Shown one piece after another: positions 41,491 through 52,692 of a DNA stretch of 64,000 nucleotides. The translations under genes were made by a program, and so were the position numbers. Location of the stretch: NCBI RefSeq assembly GCF_030848805.1, contig NC_092360.1, positions 24,965,701 to 25,029,700 on the forward strand. The letters run 5' to 3'. The first letter of the stretch is position 1; each line of letters starts with the position of its first letter. The notes beneath the pieces were generated by a model, which did no database searches, had not been told where the DNA came from, and saw only the letters and a list, made by a program, of their open reading frames with translations. The DNA comes from Temnothorax longispinosus. Lineage: Eukaryota; Arthropoda; Insecta; Hymenoptera; Formicidae.

Positions 41491-44400
41491 TGTTAACTTC
41501 AGCTACATAGCCAAGAAGTGGACTTGGTTTACAAGTAACTAATAGCCTTAATCATCCTTCCATTCATACATCTAACCAAGTCCAATATAATAAACAATTA
41601 ATTAAACTTTCATTTCTTCCGGCTATAATTGGCAAACAATCATCGTGACGATTCGACTATTGGTTTTGGTTCTCGTCGTCAAGACGTTGATAATCTTTGA
41701 TACTTATATATATATATAAGCATCTTATTTTTAAATTAATTTAAATTAAATTAAATTATATTAAATTTAATCAATTAAGAATCAATTATATATATAAGTT
41801 ATTGCACAAAATATTTGAAAATTTTTTATTTTTCTATTTTTTCTATGTATCAAAAAAATCAATTCACAAAATCAAAAAGGTCCTTTTGTGATCAATGTTT
41901 GATTAGGTATTTATACGCTTTTCTAAAATTTCCAAATTTCTCACATTAAAATCTAGTTTCTAAAATGTTTATAATTGTATGCTGATAATGTTAAATTAAC
42001 AGTAAGATTCGAATATTGTGGATAATTACATATTTTCCTTTTTAAAATTTATAAAATATAACTTAAGAATTTACTTTAAATTGTCTCTCTCTCTCGATAT
42101 TGCCAAAGTATCGATTTCTTTTAACAGTATATATACATTGCACGTCACTATTACGTCGTAATTTCTTATTGTTATTAGTTTATGATATGACTATATCAAT
42201 AAATAAATATCAATATAATCATAAATGCAATGTAGATGGATTTAATATATATATTTTTTCTATTTTTCTTACGCAGACTTTTGCGAATAAATATATATGG
42301 ATTATTTGATGATATCGAATTCTCGAGGTGAAATAAATTTCGCGAAAGAGCGCTTGCGTGGTTCGGATCGGCATGGAATGGAAGAAATATGGGAAGGAAG
42401 ATATTATCGTGAAATGCTATACGGCACTTACTACAATTGAGGGGCAGTTTATTTTACGATAATATAACATCGTCCTGAGTTTCGCAAATATTGACACACA
42501 ATTTTCAAGATTATACATTATATGAATGCTTATCAATTCCAATTACTCTTTGAAATAAATTTAGAAATTTTTACAAGCAACATTTATGGAATTTTAAATC
42601 GTCAAGAATTTGGAAAATAACTAAAAATATAAAAATCTAAACACCCCAAAATCATTAATTTTGCTACAATTAATTTGAAAATTTTACCACGTTTAACTCA
42701 TATAAAAAAATGTATTTGCCTAAAATTTAAAATCAACGATATAATATAATTAAATATGGGGATTCACAAATTAAACGGTAAGAAAAAATTAAGAGATTTC
42801 AAGAATATATAGAAATTCGATATAAGTCTGACAACAGTATAATCATTGACTGACAGGCTTGCTATTCTTTATATGGTTTCTGCTTGCCAAAATGAAGAGA
42901 AGAAAATAGGTGACGCGTAAAAAAAATATAGTGGGCTCAAGAGAGAAGACCTTGGAGCTTGAGTGATTACACTCAAGTATTGTTACTTTTATAGAAGCTA
43001 ATGCAGACTTGTGATGAGTGAGCGGAAACTTTAGCAATGTGTCTTAATATAACTTGTATTTCTTCTATGCAAATAAAAAACTCTGAAGAATTGCTTATTT
43101 GATATAATGTTTGGATAAGAATGATCTTTATATAAATATAATTATAATGCGAAATTGTATACAATATATTGATATTTACTCACATGTATTTTTATATGCA
43201 TGAAACTTAATTATTGTTGTAAAACATACATTAAAAGAAATTTTATATATGCAAGAAAGAGAGAGAGTTAAAAAAATTAAAATTTTAATGAAATTTTACT
43301 TGTAATATTCCGCACTATAAATATAAATCTGTTATATAATTCGTATATATGAAATACAACTGAAAACGTGAAATATGTTTTCTTCAGGTCAGTATATCTC
43401 ATTTATCATAATTTTATTATAATCATATAATGCAATATGTTTTTGTTAATTACTTTTCTATGTGTGTAATTCTTTGGGAATTGCTGAAAAGAAAGAAAAT
43501 TATGTCGAAAGTAAGTACTGTTTCCGATGTCCGTGTGTTCTATATTCTTTTGAAATATATCAAAATTTGAATAAAATAAAATAAAATATATTAATGTTTA
43601 CGTAAATGCAAAATAATTTAAGTCAAAATTTAGTTAATAATATATTACACAAATCTTTTATTTATAGTCCGCTGACACAAAATTATCATAAATCTAATCA
43701 TCATCAAAAAAATATTATGTAGATACTATTAATATTAATGAAAAGATTATACGAAAAGAAAAATAAATTTTTACATTATATAGAAGTTATGTGTATCTAT
43801 ATACACGACGTGATAATGCACGATGGCCTACTCTCTACATGTGATTATGCTATATAAATAGATATATTTTTAATACGTTTTCATACATCAATATAAGAGT
43901 CTTCACTATCAGTCAACTTAAAAGCTTTGTGATAGGAAAAGTACTCTACTATTGATCGATAATTAATTCAATATGGTCGTGTTGTCATCGCGCGATTTCT
44001 TTTTAAATCTAATTTACAATTCAGCACTCAATATAGAAAAAACACGATCGTAATCTTAAATTCCGCATTCATAATCGAGTGTGCGCTCGATAACGTAAAA
44101 CAATGATTATATTTTTATTCAACATTTAAATGTATCCATAAGTTTCCGAGTTTTATCTTTAATATCAATTGATAATATTAATATTAATATTAACTAAAAC
44201 TTATATCTAGAATTCCATAGTCAAGTAAAATAATAAGAGATATTATAATACGATATTTCACATAAATACACTGAGAAAAAAATGTTCTAGATTTTAGTAA
44301 ATATTAGTTTGCATACAACTGTGACTCCATTTATTAAAATAAAGAAAATTTTCCTTTTTATTAGTATATTTTTTCTCAGTGAATAAACATGCATATACTA

Positions 44401-47400
44401 ATACTAATAAAAAAAAATTTCTTTATTTTAGTAAATGGAGTTACAGTTGTATGCAAACTAATATTTACTAAAATCTAGAACATTTTTTCTTAGTGTATGT
44501 ATATGTATATGTATAATTGTAAACAAATTATTTAAAATAGAATAACATTAAATAAAATTTTTTACGGTTGTCTTGCATAATGTGTATATTTTGTAAAGAG
44601 CTATGCAATCCTTATATTTTCAACATTAAACAACAGAATAACCGGATTCTGCAGAAGAAAACCGGTCAATCGTACAGAATGTATCAAAAGTAATGCTGTT
44701 ATTACGATATTGTGCAATTTGTCATAATAAAATCTTTAACATTGAGGAATTAAAATTTTTTCAAAATTTTCTGCAGTTATCCAATTTTTAATTTTTAACT
44801 TAATTTTATTCAATATAATTATTTTTTATTCAATATGATGTCATAATTAAATATAAAGTTAAATCCTTATTCAACTAATTTTAATTTGAAATAGTTTTAA
44901 TTCTTTCAAACCTTTTTTTACTTTTATTTTTAATAAATCTGTAATTAAATCAATTATCAAATTTTTACTGGAAAAGGAATGGACAATCTATTTTAAACTT
45001 TCAAAAAGTACTGCAAATAAAAATATAACAATTCTAAGAGACAGTATTATGCTGATGATTTTTTCTTAATAAAAAATTCAACTTATTGTTAATTAGACTT
45101 ATATCATTTATCAACAATAAACTGCACATAAATTACATTAGAAATAATTTATTTCTGACAGCTTTGTTTGGAATAATACATATTTTCATTATGATGTCTC
45201 AAGAAAGATAGAGACACATGGATATTTTTTTCGCTACCTGATATCGATCGAAATCACGTTATTCAACCTCCCTCCCGTATCTCGCCGGGGAAAATATTAT
45301 GACTTCGACGTATTATTGGATAGTAAGATGACGTGCGTGTTAAATATTATCTATACGTATTGCGCTCGATCGCAGGAAAATAAGCAATATGATTGTGCAA
45401 CATAATAGTAGTAGTTATCACGCGTTTAGCGCCGATATGCTGCTTAAATAATCATCGTTTGTCCTATATTTTACAATGTGCTATTGTAAAGCCTATAAAA
45501 TTGCACTACAATTTGTAAAGAAATGTATACACACATTGTGTTTTACAATTTTGCTCTCTCTCTCACACACACATCATATATGTAGACACAATAGAGATGT
45601 TCTATTTTTATACATATGTTTAACAATTTAAAATATATACGTTTGGTAGATAGTTTAAGTAAAAGAGAGAGAGTTTAATTTACAATATTATAATTTGTCA
45701 ATAAAATTTGAGAATTATGCGACTACTTATTCGTTCATAAAAACTCTGTTAACGAAATAAAGTATTTGTAAGTAATAAAAACAATATTAAAAAATGTATA
45801 AATAATTTTATATAAATAAATATCATGTAAATAATAACTCTTATTAAAAAAAATAAATATAAAATATTTATGCGTTATCTATTCTAAGAGTTATATATCT
45901 AGTATTTATCAGTTATATAATCAAAGTTCCAAAATAGAGCGAGAATAATTTATGAATTTCGTTTGTGTTTGCCTATTGTCCCTTCACTTTTTTAACAACT
46001 CTAAGACTATGTCTTCTACGAGAGACATTAATCAATGTTTGCGTTTATATGTATAAACACTACGTTATGTTATATCATATATAGACACTCATAATATACG
46101 TATAGAAAATTGTTAACGTCGTTACAGCCAGTCTTTCTCCCGGATTTTACGATCGTTTTATCAAACAACTTGCAAACTCCTAATAGCTCGTAAGAATCTG
46201 AGGAATAACAATGCACCGACGGGATAAAGAAACGACCATGCATGGTGCTTTGACTATCGGTTGCAGGAACGTCCGGAACGTGTATTGCTTTTTTAATGAG
46301 AATTCGAGGGCCCGATTTACATGCACGACAATTACCCAACCATTGAATCCATCATCAGCTAGAGCGGAACCGAGCGTCGTAAGAGGAAAGGATATAACGA
46401 AGATACTAGAGAATGAATAAAGTAGGCTATAGGGCCGATTCGGAGAGATAAAAAGTATATGTACATATATATGTATGTATGTAGTGTGTATACATATATT
46501 TGGTGTCTGAGAGATAAAGAGACATGGCAAGCTCCTTTCATTACGCCAACGATATCGTTAAATAGGGGTGTTTCCGAACGAGGTCTTTCTTGCTACAGCA
46601 ACATGACAAGTATCAAGCATCTTCTTTTATGTTATTTACACAATTTACTATACTTATTGATACTTGCTTGTTTTTTAAACAAGAAAAAATATTTTTGCAA
46701 GAAATATTCTTGCTAAAACAATATTATACATGTAATAAAAGATACCGAATAAATTAAATATTTTAATTATTAGATATATTAAGTTACACTATAAGTAATT
46801 TAATTATTAAAGTGGTTAAATTAATTTCTTTCCTAATTATAAACATAAATTAAGTTTGTACAAATTTGAAATAATTATTACAGTAGTGTCAGTAGTTAAA
46901 TGTTAGTAGCTAAAATTATTATGCCTTTGCCAATATAACGGTTAATTTAAAATTTTTGCGATTGTTGAATCATCACTCGGTGCTTCAATTCGGATAACAC
47001 AATTTCTTATACGTGTCAGAGAAACAATAATACGCGTATCTATTAAATGTTGCGTAAGTTAGTTAACGCACACAAATCAAAATTAAATAATGTTTTTCCA
47101 TAGAATGTATATTGATCAGAGTTCGACAGCACTGAAAAAAAGTGAGGCATACAGAACTCGGAATGTATAAGTATGTATTTTAATTAAATATATAAATGTG
47201 AGATAAAAATGCAAATAGTATAGCGATATATAAATCAATATATAAACAAATTCGTGTGATCGCTAAGTTCGCGTCTCGAAGATATTGTTTATTAAAAAAT
47301 CATTTCCACCTGCAATATATTTATGTATTCAAAATATTACGTATCTGCTGCAAATGGTTAAATCTTAAAATCTTTAGACATTAACCTTTCCTTGAACTCT

Positions 47401-50400
47401 TATCGTAAACTTAAGCAATATCGCAGTTGAATTACCTTGATGATAAGAGCACGTGGCGTTGGCAAAACTTCGATATCAAATTGAAAATACGTTGTTATTT
47501 CATTTCATGTATTTTTTGGCAATTGAGATACTTTAAAATAAAATTATTATCATATCTAGAAATTATTATCATATCTGGAGCAATTTATTTGTAGATATTT
47601 TTCAAATAGAAGTAATATAAATATACTATGTAAGATCTTTCCAACACTATATCTTAATTACTTTATTTTTACACTTTTAATCATTATTTAAATGTATCAA
47701 ATATATAAAAATAACTGCAATGTAAAGTAACAGTGTTTTATACGCTGCAGTTATTTTAAAACGCAATTTCAGTTTTGAAACAATTTTAGTCTTGAGGATA
47801 TTCCTTTGTAAATGTGTTATCTGATCCAAGGTTTACGAACTCGAATCGTATTGCTAAGAATTCGGTGATCTAAAAATCGCAAAAGCTCGAGCAAAAGCTA
47901 TTACAATGCTCACCCACAACGAAGAGTTACCAGTTATATAGACAATAACAGATCCGACTGTTTACATGCTTAATATCTCTCTCGTCGGAGTGAAACACGA
48001 GGCAGTTGTTTAACAGATTAAACAAGGATGGGCGAATGTAGCGATTACTCGAGAGTAACTATTGCCCCGAGTAATTCTATTTCTGAATTCCATATAGATA
48101 ATTAGGCTACAAAGCTCCCAAGAAGATAAAATCCAAACAATTTTATCCAAGTTACATTGTTCCATATTGATCCGTGAAAAAAGTCCGTGATAAAAGTGAG
48201 GAATTTAAATTCTGCATATATAAAAGATAATATTAATATATTAATTATAGATTTCTATTTCTACTAATGGAACAAACTATATCATGATGCGTTTGACATA
48301 TTATCCAATTATTTTAAATTTTGTTTTTATTTTTGGTTCTTGTTTTAATCACGGTAAAATAATATTTCTCTACTCAAAATTTCTTGTGTCATACGCGGAG
48401 TGGTAGGACCAGAAATCAAACCCGGGTCTTTCGCTTGATAAGTGACTGCTCTATCATTAAGCTATCCAACGCCCCCGGTATATCGTGATACCGAAGGGGT
48501 AAATCACGCTCCGATGCGGCGCGGCGCGACTCTTGAAAAACTGCGGGAGTCGCGGAGAGAGCGTACATGCCGTACATAGGAACCGAATGCACCGGCTCAC
48601 CCTTCCGCATGCTTTTCGGACCTCGTGCAGCAACGAGATTAAACGGCCCTTCTGCACACCACGGCGCGGCACGTTACTTACGCAACGTTATGTGCGCGCC
48701 GTTGAACGGGAGAAGGAGCGAGGAACGAGCGGGATGAGGAGGCGAAACGGAGACTGGAAACGGAGGGACAGAGGAGGAGACAGAGACGCGCGAGCTACAC
48801 AGAGAAACGGTGAAACGAGCACGAGACGAGGGCCCGACGAAAATATAGAAAGAGAAAGGTAGACTTCGCGCACGTATATACACGCACGCACGCACGCACG
48901 ACGCACACAGTGATGAAGGGATCGTCTACAAAGCACAACGCGTGGGACAAACAAAAGTGCGTTCAACAAAGAGGCTCGCCGAAATCATTGTGCCTTTTCT
49001 TTCAACATCCTGATTTTCTTTTATCGCACTGCCTCCTCCTCCCCCCTCCTTCTCTAAGCTGACTTTTAAACGTAACTTTAAAATAACTTTAAATGCAAAG
49101 TGTAGTTGTGTAGTTGCTCGGCAAAGTGTTAAATTCTTCAAATATGTACACGGATTATATATATATTTTTTTGTGGATAAATATACTTCACCCTTTTTCA
49201 TTATACATCCCTCTCTCCCCCCCAATTTCAGTATCTTCGATATCTTTGATTTTAAATTGTAAAAACTTTTGTTTGAATCAATTTTGTCTGAAACTGGAAT
49301 GAACGTATCTATGTCATCTTCTATTATCTATTAGTTACACAGAAAAAAAAAATCTTAAAATAAGATTATATTTTGTTAAACGAAAAAAACTTGCTTAAAT
49401 GAAATCATTATATTATATAGTTCAACCAAGAAAAAATGTTGAAATAAAAAGTCGAAATTCTTATAAGATATAGATTGTTTCGTATATAAGCAAGATCACA
49501 CTATAATCTTCTTATAAAAATTTCAACTTTTTATTTCAACATTTTTAATGGTTGAACTATACATATAAATAACTTTATTCAAGCAAGTTTTCTTCGTTTA
49601 ACGCAATCTAATCTCACTTCAAAATTTCCATGTTGAAACTAAAGATTCAAATCAAAAACATTCTTTTTTTTCTGTGTATAAATAATAGAAAAATACTCCC
49701 TTATCAGTTAACGTTATAAAAAAAAAACAAATTTTATTTAATTAAAATTTAATTACTTCTCAATTAGCGCAACTGAAAGAGATGTTGTATATGATATTTA
49801 GACTTTCGAACCAAGCTCTGTGAATTTGCTAACAAATTCTGATGTTACAAAAGACTTGAATAGTAAACATATTTTGCAGTCGGCGCGAACTCTGACTATC
49901 ACCTACTTTTCATATCTCGAATTTGCGTTGTCACGTTCAAATGTGTAGAAATAGCTTTATGTATAATATCACCGCGTCCAAGAAATGTATTACTGTGCAT
50001 GGAAACTTCTTAATCTCATGCCGCAAGGTGCTACACGGTGAAAAACATTTTGCATTTGAGTGGATTTCTGTCCGTGTAGAAATTTTCAACATACACTGGT
50101 GTTAATGTAACATATTGTCATTGTGTTATTTTTTTACTTTACTGCCTTAAGTCAATATTCAACGTTTCTAAAAGTTGAAATAACATAATTTATATGACAT
50201 ATTTCATAATATGTCAAAATGAATACCTAAAGTTGTTACTTTCCTCTCTACATATAAGAGTTTCCATCTGTTAAATCGACATTTTCTTATGTGATACATA
50301 TATTATAAAGAGATATCGCTGTCTTCTATTTTTCGCAAGAAAAAGAGACGAAAGAATAGCATGTAATTTACGAATAACATTATAAATATGTTAATTCAAC

Positions 50401-50698
50401 ATAAACTTTGCTTCCAGATAGCGTCTGTGTCCAATTTCTTATTAATTTTTCACACATGACTTGTGGTTATTTATTCACATAAATTTGCCTTCTGTCAAAT
50501 TAACATACAAATTAGAGCTGATAAACTGGTACACCGTGAAATGTGTTAAATTAAAAAACGAAATTGTTTACCGATTGTGAGTATCGCTGCGAGATAAAGG
50601 TTTCTATAGCGATAAAAAGAGAGGATATATATCGTACCGTTCACAGGGCACGAGGCGTGGAGTATACAGAGGAGCGCCAGGGCGAGGAGGCTCGCCAT
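21131..50698 (-). CDS. babo: activin/TGF-beta type I receptor serine/threonine kinase (baboon)
   Basis: This is a complete receptor gene on the minus strand. Coding exons in transcript order: 50698-50638, 41387-41273, one of three alternatives (37472-37318, 35196-35039, 30736-30567), 24382-24149, 23549-23319, 22799-22459, 21938-21699 and 21253-21131. Each combination sums to a multiple of three and gives 499, 500 or 504 residues. Domains are signal peptide, Cys-rich activin-receptor ectodomain, one transmembrane helix, GS box (TTSGSGSG then LPLLVQR) and kinase. The kinase shows GKGRFGEVWRG, VAVKIF, HRDLKSKN, DLGLA and GTKRYMAPE. The L45-loop segment NKDNGTWTQLW is the ALK4/5 type, so Smad2/3 (Smox) signalling is expected rather than Mad. 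The family binds Activin, Dawdle and Myoglianin type ligands together with a type II receptor. Kinase-side introns of 445-600 nt hold nothing else visible. Confidence 0.95.
21699..21938 (-). CDS. babo: babo kinase C-lobe exon
   Basis: Eighty codons, phase 0 at both ends, from VLEETINMNHFDSFKRADVY to NRWQSIE. It carries the family block LWEIARRC then GGIHDEYQLPFYDLVPSDP. Confidence 0.95.
22459..22799 (-). CDS. babo: babo kinase core exon (L45 loop to APE)
   Basis: Covers the L45 loop (DNGTWTQLWLITDYHEKG), the catalytic loop HRDLKSKN, the DLGLA metal-binding motif and GTKRYMAPE of the activation segment. Acceptor TTTTCAG at 22800, phase 1; donor after GAG at 22459, phase 0. Confidence 0.95.
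23319..23549 (-). CDS. babo: babo GS-to-N-lobe kinase exon
   Basis: Begins right after the GS box with LPLLVQRSIARQIQL. It carries the glycine loop GKGRFGEVWRGRW, the catalytic lysine in VAVKIFSSREERSWF and the helix REAEIYQTVMLRHDN. Phases are 1 and 1, matching both neighbours. Confidence 0.95.
24149..24382 (-). CDS. babo: babo transmembrane and GS-box exon
   Basis: Encodes a hydrophobic helix (MALTIALPICAICVVVMAI) followed by basic residues and the juxtamembrane region ending GVTIRDMLEMTTSGSGSG. Type II receptors phosphorylate Ser/Thr of this box to activate type I receptors. The acceptor (CCGAAAG, ending 24383) is chosen because it gives the phase required by all three upstream alternative exons. 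Its pyrimidine tract is weak. Confidence 0.9.
24383..30566 (-). other. babo intron between exon 3A and the TM exon
   Basis: 6.2 kb, AT-rich. A 12-bp perfect hairpin lies at 29220-29251. A mildly GC-richer patch is at about 26740-27080. I found no exon in either strand that fits a known protein. Confidence 0.6.
30567..30736 (-). CDS. babo: babo alternative ectodomain exon, variant 3A
   Basis: The most downstream of three interchangeable ligand-binding exons. The acceptor TTTTCCCAG is strong. It completes the second half of the activin-receptor fold: Cys-Tyr-Asn-Lys at the start, VWCTTNSTL, then the knuckle CCDHSDYCNRDL. Entry phase is 2 and exit phase is 1, after TYESR. It contributes 56 whole codons and gives a 504-residue receptor. 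An in-frame donor 45 bases further on (before GTACAA) is possible but would make the linker longer than in the sister exons. Confidence 0.9.
30737..35038 (-). other. babo intron between variants 3B and 3A
   Basis: 4.3 kb, AT-rich, with no recognisable exon or mobile element. Confidence 0.6.
35039..35196 (-). CDS. babo: babo alternative ectodomain exon, variant 3B
   Basis: Middle member of the three alternatives. It starts Cys-Val-Leu-Lys-His, contains PRIFCMTSDSRNTT and the knuckle IECCNKEDFCNRDLKP, and ends HPSNNE. Entry phase is 2 and exit phase is 1, as in the sister exons. The acceptor (GGCTTGAAG) has a poor pyrimidine tract, and a GC-repeat tract lies 55 bases upstream of it, so the exon may need active help to be included. 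It gives a 500-residue receptor. Confidence 0.88.
35252..35272. repeat. (GC)n alternating tract
   Basis: Twenty-one bases of pure alternating G and C, continuing as CGACGCG. It lies 55 bases upstream, in transcript sense, of the variant 3B acceptor. Such tracts can adopt Z-DNA and are rare in AT-rich introns. Confidence 0.9.
35273..36656 (-). other. babo intron between variants 3C and 3B, including a GC-rich island
   Basis: The segment at about 36000-36550 is CG-rich with short overlapping ORFs on both strands. It has a plus-strand TATATAA at about 36343 and an imperfect palindrome of 8-bp arms around GACTCGCG at about 36370. No ORF looks like a known protein. It may be an internal or antisense promoter or an old insertion. 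Confidence 0.4.
36657..37279. mobile_element. non-autonomous TIR element (MITE-like), 623 bp
   Basis: Perfect 24-bp terminal inverted repeats starting TACACGCAGAAAATT lie at 36657-36680 and 37256-37279, so TA flanks a CACGCAG terminus. There is no transposase ORF. The element begins 39 bases downstream of the 5' splice site of babo variant 3C. Confidence 0.8.
37318..37472 (-). CDS. babo: babo alternative ectodomain exon, variant 3C
   Basis: First of the three alternatives in transcript order. It starts Cys-Leu-Asp-Arg-Ser, then KWLPPEKPRFCNSTP, the knuckle RTCCDKDLCNLNLYP, and ends SSTSELSS. Entry phase is 2 and exit phase is 1. The knuckle is one residue shorter than in 3A and 3B (CC-4-C becomes CC-3-C). 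It is too short for a plain ORF search at 60 codons and was found by its Cys pattern and splice phase. It gives a 499-residue receptor. Confidence 0.88.
37473..41272 (-). other. babo intron between common exon 2 and variant 3C
   Basis: 3.8 kb. Just upstream of 3C it is almost pure AT (about 37478-37610). GC-richer patches at about 39180-39450 and 39700-40160 hold minus-strand ORFs of 92 and 152 codons that resemble no known protein and lack receptor cysteines. A 13-base segment at 39731-39743 is complementary to 36261-36273. Confidence 0.55.
41273..41387 (-). CDS. babo: babo common ectodomain exon 2
   Basis: Acceptor TATTTTCAG at 41388; donor GGAG then GTAACG at 41273; entry phase 1, exit phase 2. 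It encodes LLKCYCDICPETNYTC then ETDGYCFASTSLKNHV, the first Cys cluster of the activin-receptor fold. NYTC holds a potential N-glycosylation site. The preceding glycine codon is split with exon 1. Confidence 0.93.
41388..48398 (-). other. babo intron 1, distal part
   Basis: Long AT-rich intron with (AT)n at about 41453-41486, a foldback element at 44267-44497, and CT/CA-rich short repeats at about 45550-45575. I see no exon. The ORFs at 46.1-46.7 kb show no protein similarity that I recognise. Confidence 0.6.
44267..44497. mobile_element. foldback MITE, 231 bp
   Basis: Starts TACACTGAGAAAAAAATG and ends with the inverse CATTTTTTCTTAGTGTA. The two halves are inverted copies over about 100 bases, both containing TAGTTTGCATACAACTGT. 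TA flanks fit a Tc1/mariner-type target. An internal copy of the terminus near 44366-44382 suggests a tandem or rearranged insertion. Confidence 0.8.
48399..48476 (-). repeat. tRNA-derived SINE head or tRNA pseudogene
   Basis: On the minus strand, a Box A-like segment TAGCTTAATGATAGAGC is followed by a loop TTATCAA and a T-arm CCGGGTTTGATTTCTGG ahead of TCCTACCA. The acceptor stem pairs in only about five of seven positions and the anticodon stem is imperfect, so it is not a working tRNA. The anticodon position reads ATC. It lies in babo intron 1. Confidence 0.55.
48477..50637 (-). other. babo intron 1, proximal part
   Basis: A GC-richer patch at about 48480-48960 holds overlapping short ORFs on both strands with no protein similarity that I recognise. 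A foldback element lies at 49336-49678. The rest is AT-rich. Confidence 0.5.
49336..49678. mobile_element. foldback MITE, 343 bp
   Basis: Begins TACACAGAAAAAAAAAATC and ends TTCTTTTTTTTCTGTGTA. The interior halves are inverted copies, for example GTTGAAATAAAAAGT against ACTTTTTATTTCAAC. TA flanks are present as in the other elements of this window. No ORF. Confidence 0.75.
50638..50698 (-). CDS. babo: babo first coding exon (signal peptide)
   Basis: ATG at 50698 encodes MASLLALALLCILHASCPVN, a clear hydrophobic signal peptide. The donor after AACG at 50638 (GTACGA) is phase 1 and fits exon 2. An in-frame upstream ATG at 50722 would add MRGVRDGG. Neither start can be preferred firmly; I used 50698 because it begins the hydrophobic stretch directly. 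Confidence 0.85.
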
Positions 50699-50722
50699 GC
50701 CGCCGTCGCGGACGCCTCTCAT

Positions 50723-51950
50723 CTTTCCGGAGCTTCCGCGGGAGCAGCCGGTGGTCCGCCGTGATGGTGGTGGCGGCGGTGGTGGTGATCACGCAGTCCG
50801 CTGTCGCCGCGGATCCGCCGTCGGCGTCGCGAGGAATCGCTCTCGCGGCCGGCCTTGGCCGCGGCCGGCGCGGGCGGCGCGGCTCAACGTCGCGAGCGGC
50901 AGGATCGCGCGCGCGGTGGCTCGCGGGCGGCGACGGCGACGGCGACGACGACCGGCCGACGCGGGATCATCCTCCGCGGGTGGCGGAGACCGCGGGGGTG
51001 AGGCGAGGTCGTGCCTTGCCGCCTCGCCGACGAGACACTTGTCACCGCGACTGCTGCCGCTGTCCGTGCCGCTGCCGATGCCGCCGCTGACCCGCGGCGC
51101 CCACTCGCATAAGAGCACTTGCCGTTCGCGAGCTACTCCGAGAGCGAGCGAGCGCGACTCGCAACGCGTACTCGACGCACGCACGCACGTACACGCGCAC
51201 GCACACACACACGCGCGCTAGCGTGTGCGCTGTTGTTTTCCTATGACCGTTGTTGTCCGAATATGTATAACACCGTACGGCGTTCTCACATCGTCCGGAG
51301 CAACGTCGCACCGGCCTCGCCACTCGCGAAATGTCGCGGTTACACCGCGATTCGTCGATCTCCAGGCGACACCGCGATCCCGCGGGGATCGTCTCCGCGA
51401 CAGGAGACAAGGGAGAACGGCGATTTCGCGCGAAAGAAGTCGCGGCTACTTCGACGCGAGCGACGATCCCTCAGATGTATTATCTCGTCGCGCGACGTCG
51501 CCGCCGCGGAAGGCGCGCCGCCATTTTCCTATCGACAGGCCCGGCCTATTGCGAATTCTCGCCGACGAAACACGCTCCGAGGAGCACACTCGCGTAACCG
51601 AAGGATTTCACCAATAATCACGAAAATAATCGATGTTAACCGTGCGCCAACGAATTCGAAACTTGCGAAAATGACGTTTCGCCGCGCGTCATCATCATCG
51701 TTGTCGTCGACACTCCGAACAGTCCGAACACCGACTTCGGGCGCAATCTCGATGCGAACTGTCACGCGGCTCTCGCTCGGGCTTTTCGCGCTGATCGTCC
51801 GACAGCGACTCGTGTTGCTACTACCGGTACTACTGCTGCTACTGCCGCCGCGTCGCGCCGCTAGAAATTGTAACTGCGCGTCAGAGAGAGGTCATCCCGG
51901 CCTTCTCCGTGGAACTGGAGACCGTCGAAAGCCCCCCCTGTAGTACACTA
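50723..51950 (-). promoter_or_regulatory. CpG-rich island: babo 5' UTR and promoter
   Basis: About 1.2 kb of strongly GC- and CpG-rich sequence directly upstream of the babo signal-peptide exon, in sharp contrast to the AT-rich flanks. Long open frames occur on both strands but are explained by the base composition: Arg/Ala-rich, no known domains. The exact start site is not visible. Confidence 0.6.
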
Positions 51951-52087
51951 TCGCCAGTACATCCATTTTCGAAGGTACTACGTAGCCACGTTCATTTTCC
52001 GACGCTGCCGATAAAACATCATTCTGGTGCGCATCCGCGGCATCCGCGCTACATCTGCAAATGTATTGATGTTATACATATGACACT

Positions 52088-52261
52088 ATCTGCAAATGGA
52101 GGGGTAAAAACCACAGTGGTGTAAGTCAAATTTTTAAAAATATTTTCTTGTGTGCATAGATGCAATATAAACAATATATAAATTGCATCCTATGCACACA
52201 AGAAAATATTTTTAAAAATTTGACTTACACCGCTGTGATTTTTACCCCTCCATTTACAGAT
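52088..52261. repeat. long inverted repeat (foldback element), arms about 79 nt
   Basis: The left arm starts ATCTGCAAATGGAGGGGTAA. The right arm ends with its near-complement TTACCCCTCCATTTACAGAT. The arms differ by a few substitutions and one indel and enclose a loop of about 15 bases. No ORF. Confidence 0.85.
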
Positions 52262-52325
52262 GGACCAATTTCGAAATGGATGCACTGGCGGTAGCGTACA
52301 GGTATAAGGGCTTTCGACGGTCCCC

Positions 52326-52458
52326 ATTGGGCGCGTTCAGCAGACCAAGCTGCTCAGTAGCAGTCGAACGTGATTGGCTCTTACTTTTAGAACCAACCAA
52401 TCAACGCAGCGTGTTGATAAGACGAACTCAACAGTTGTGTCTGCTGAACGCGGCCATT
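52326..52458. mobile_element. short TIR element (133 bp)
   Basis: GCGCGTTCAGCAGACCAA on the left is matched by TGTGTCTGCTGAACGCGG on the right as an inverted repeat, with ATT on both outer sides as a possible 3-bp target duplication. The interior holds CCAAT-type motifs on both strands. Confidence 0.4.
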
Positions 52459-52637
52459 AAAGACGAAGCAGGCACAGAGTAGCGTAATCAACCAATCACC
52501 ATCGATTCAATCATACCATCGATCACCATTCTTGATTGTAATTGGTTGAGGATTAGTTTAATGTTTACATCTTACATGTATCGATAAATATTAACTTATT
52601 TTATATATTTATATTGTATATGAAATATCTAATAGCC

Positions 52638-52642
52638 CTCTT

Positions 52643-52683
<41 letters not shown>

Positions 52684-52692
52684 TTTCTTTCA
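52638..52692. repeat. (CT)n microsatellite
   Basis: Nearly pure CT repeat with a few T interruptions. Confidence 0.9.

Noticed and set aside
51119..51943. 274-codon plus-strand ORF and several other long ORFs upstream of babo exon 1
   Set aside because: They lie in a very GC-rich island where stops are rare by composition, are Arg/Ala-rich without domain features, and overlap open frames on both strands. Best explained as the babo promoter and 5' UTR.
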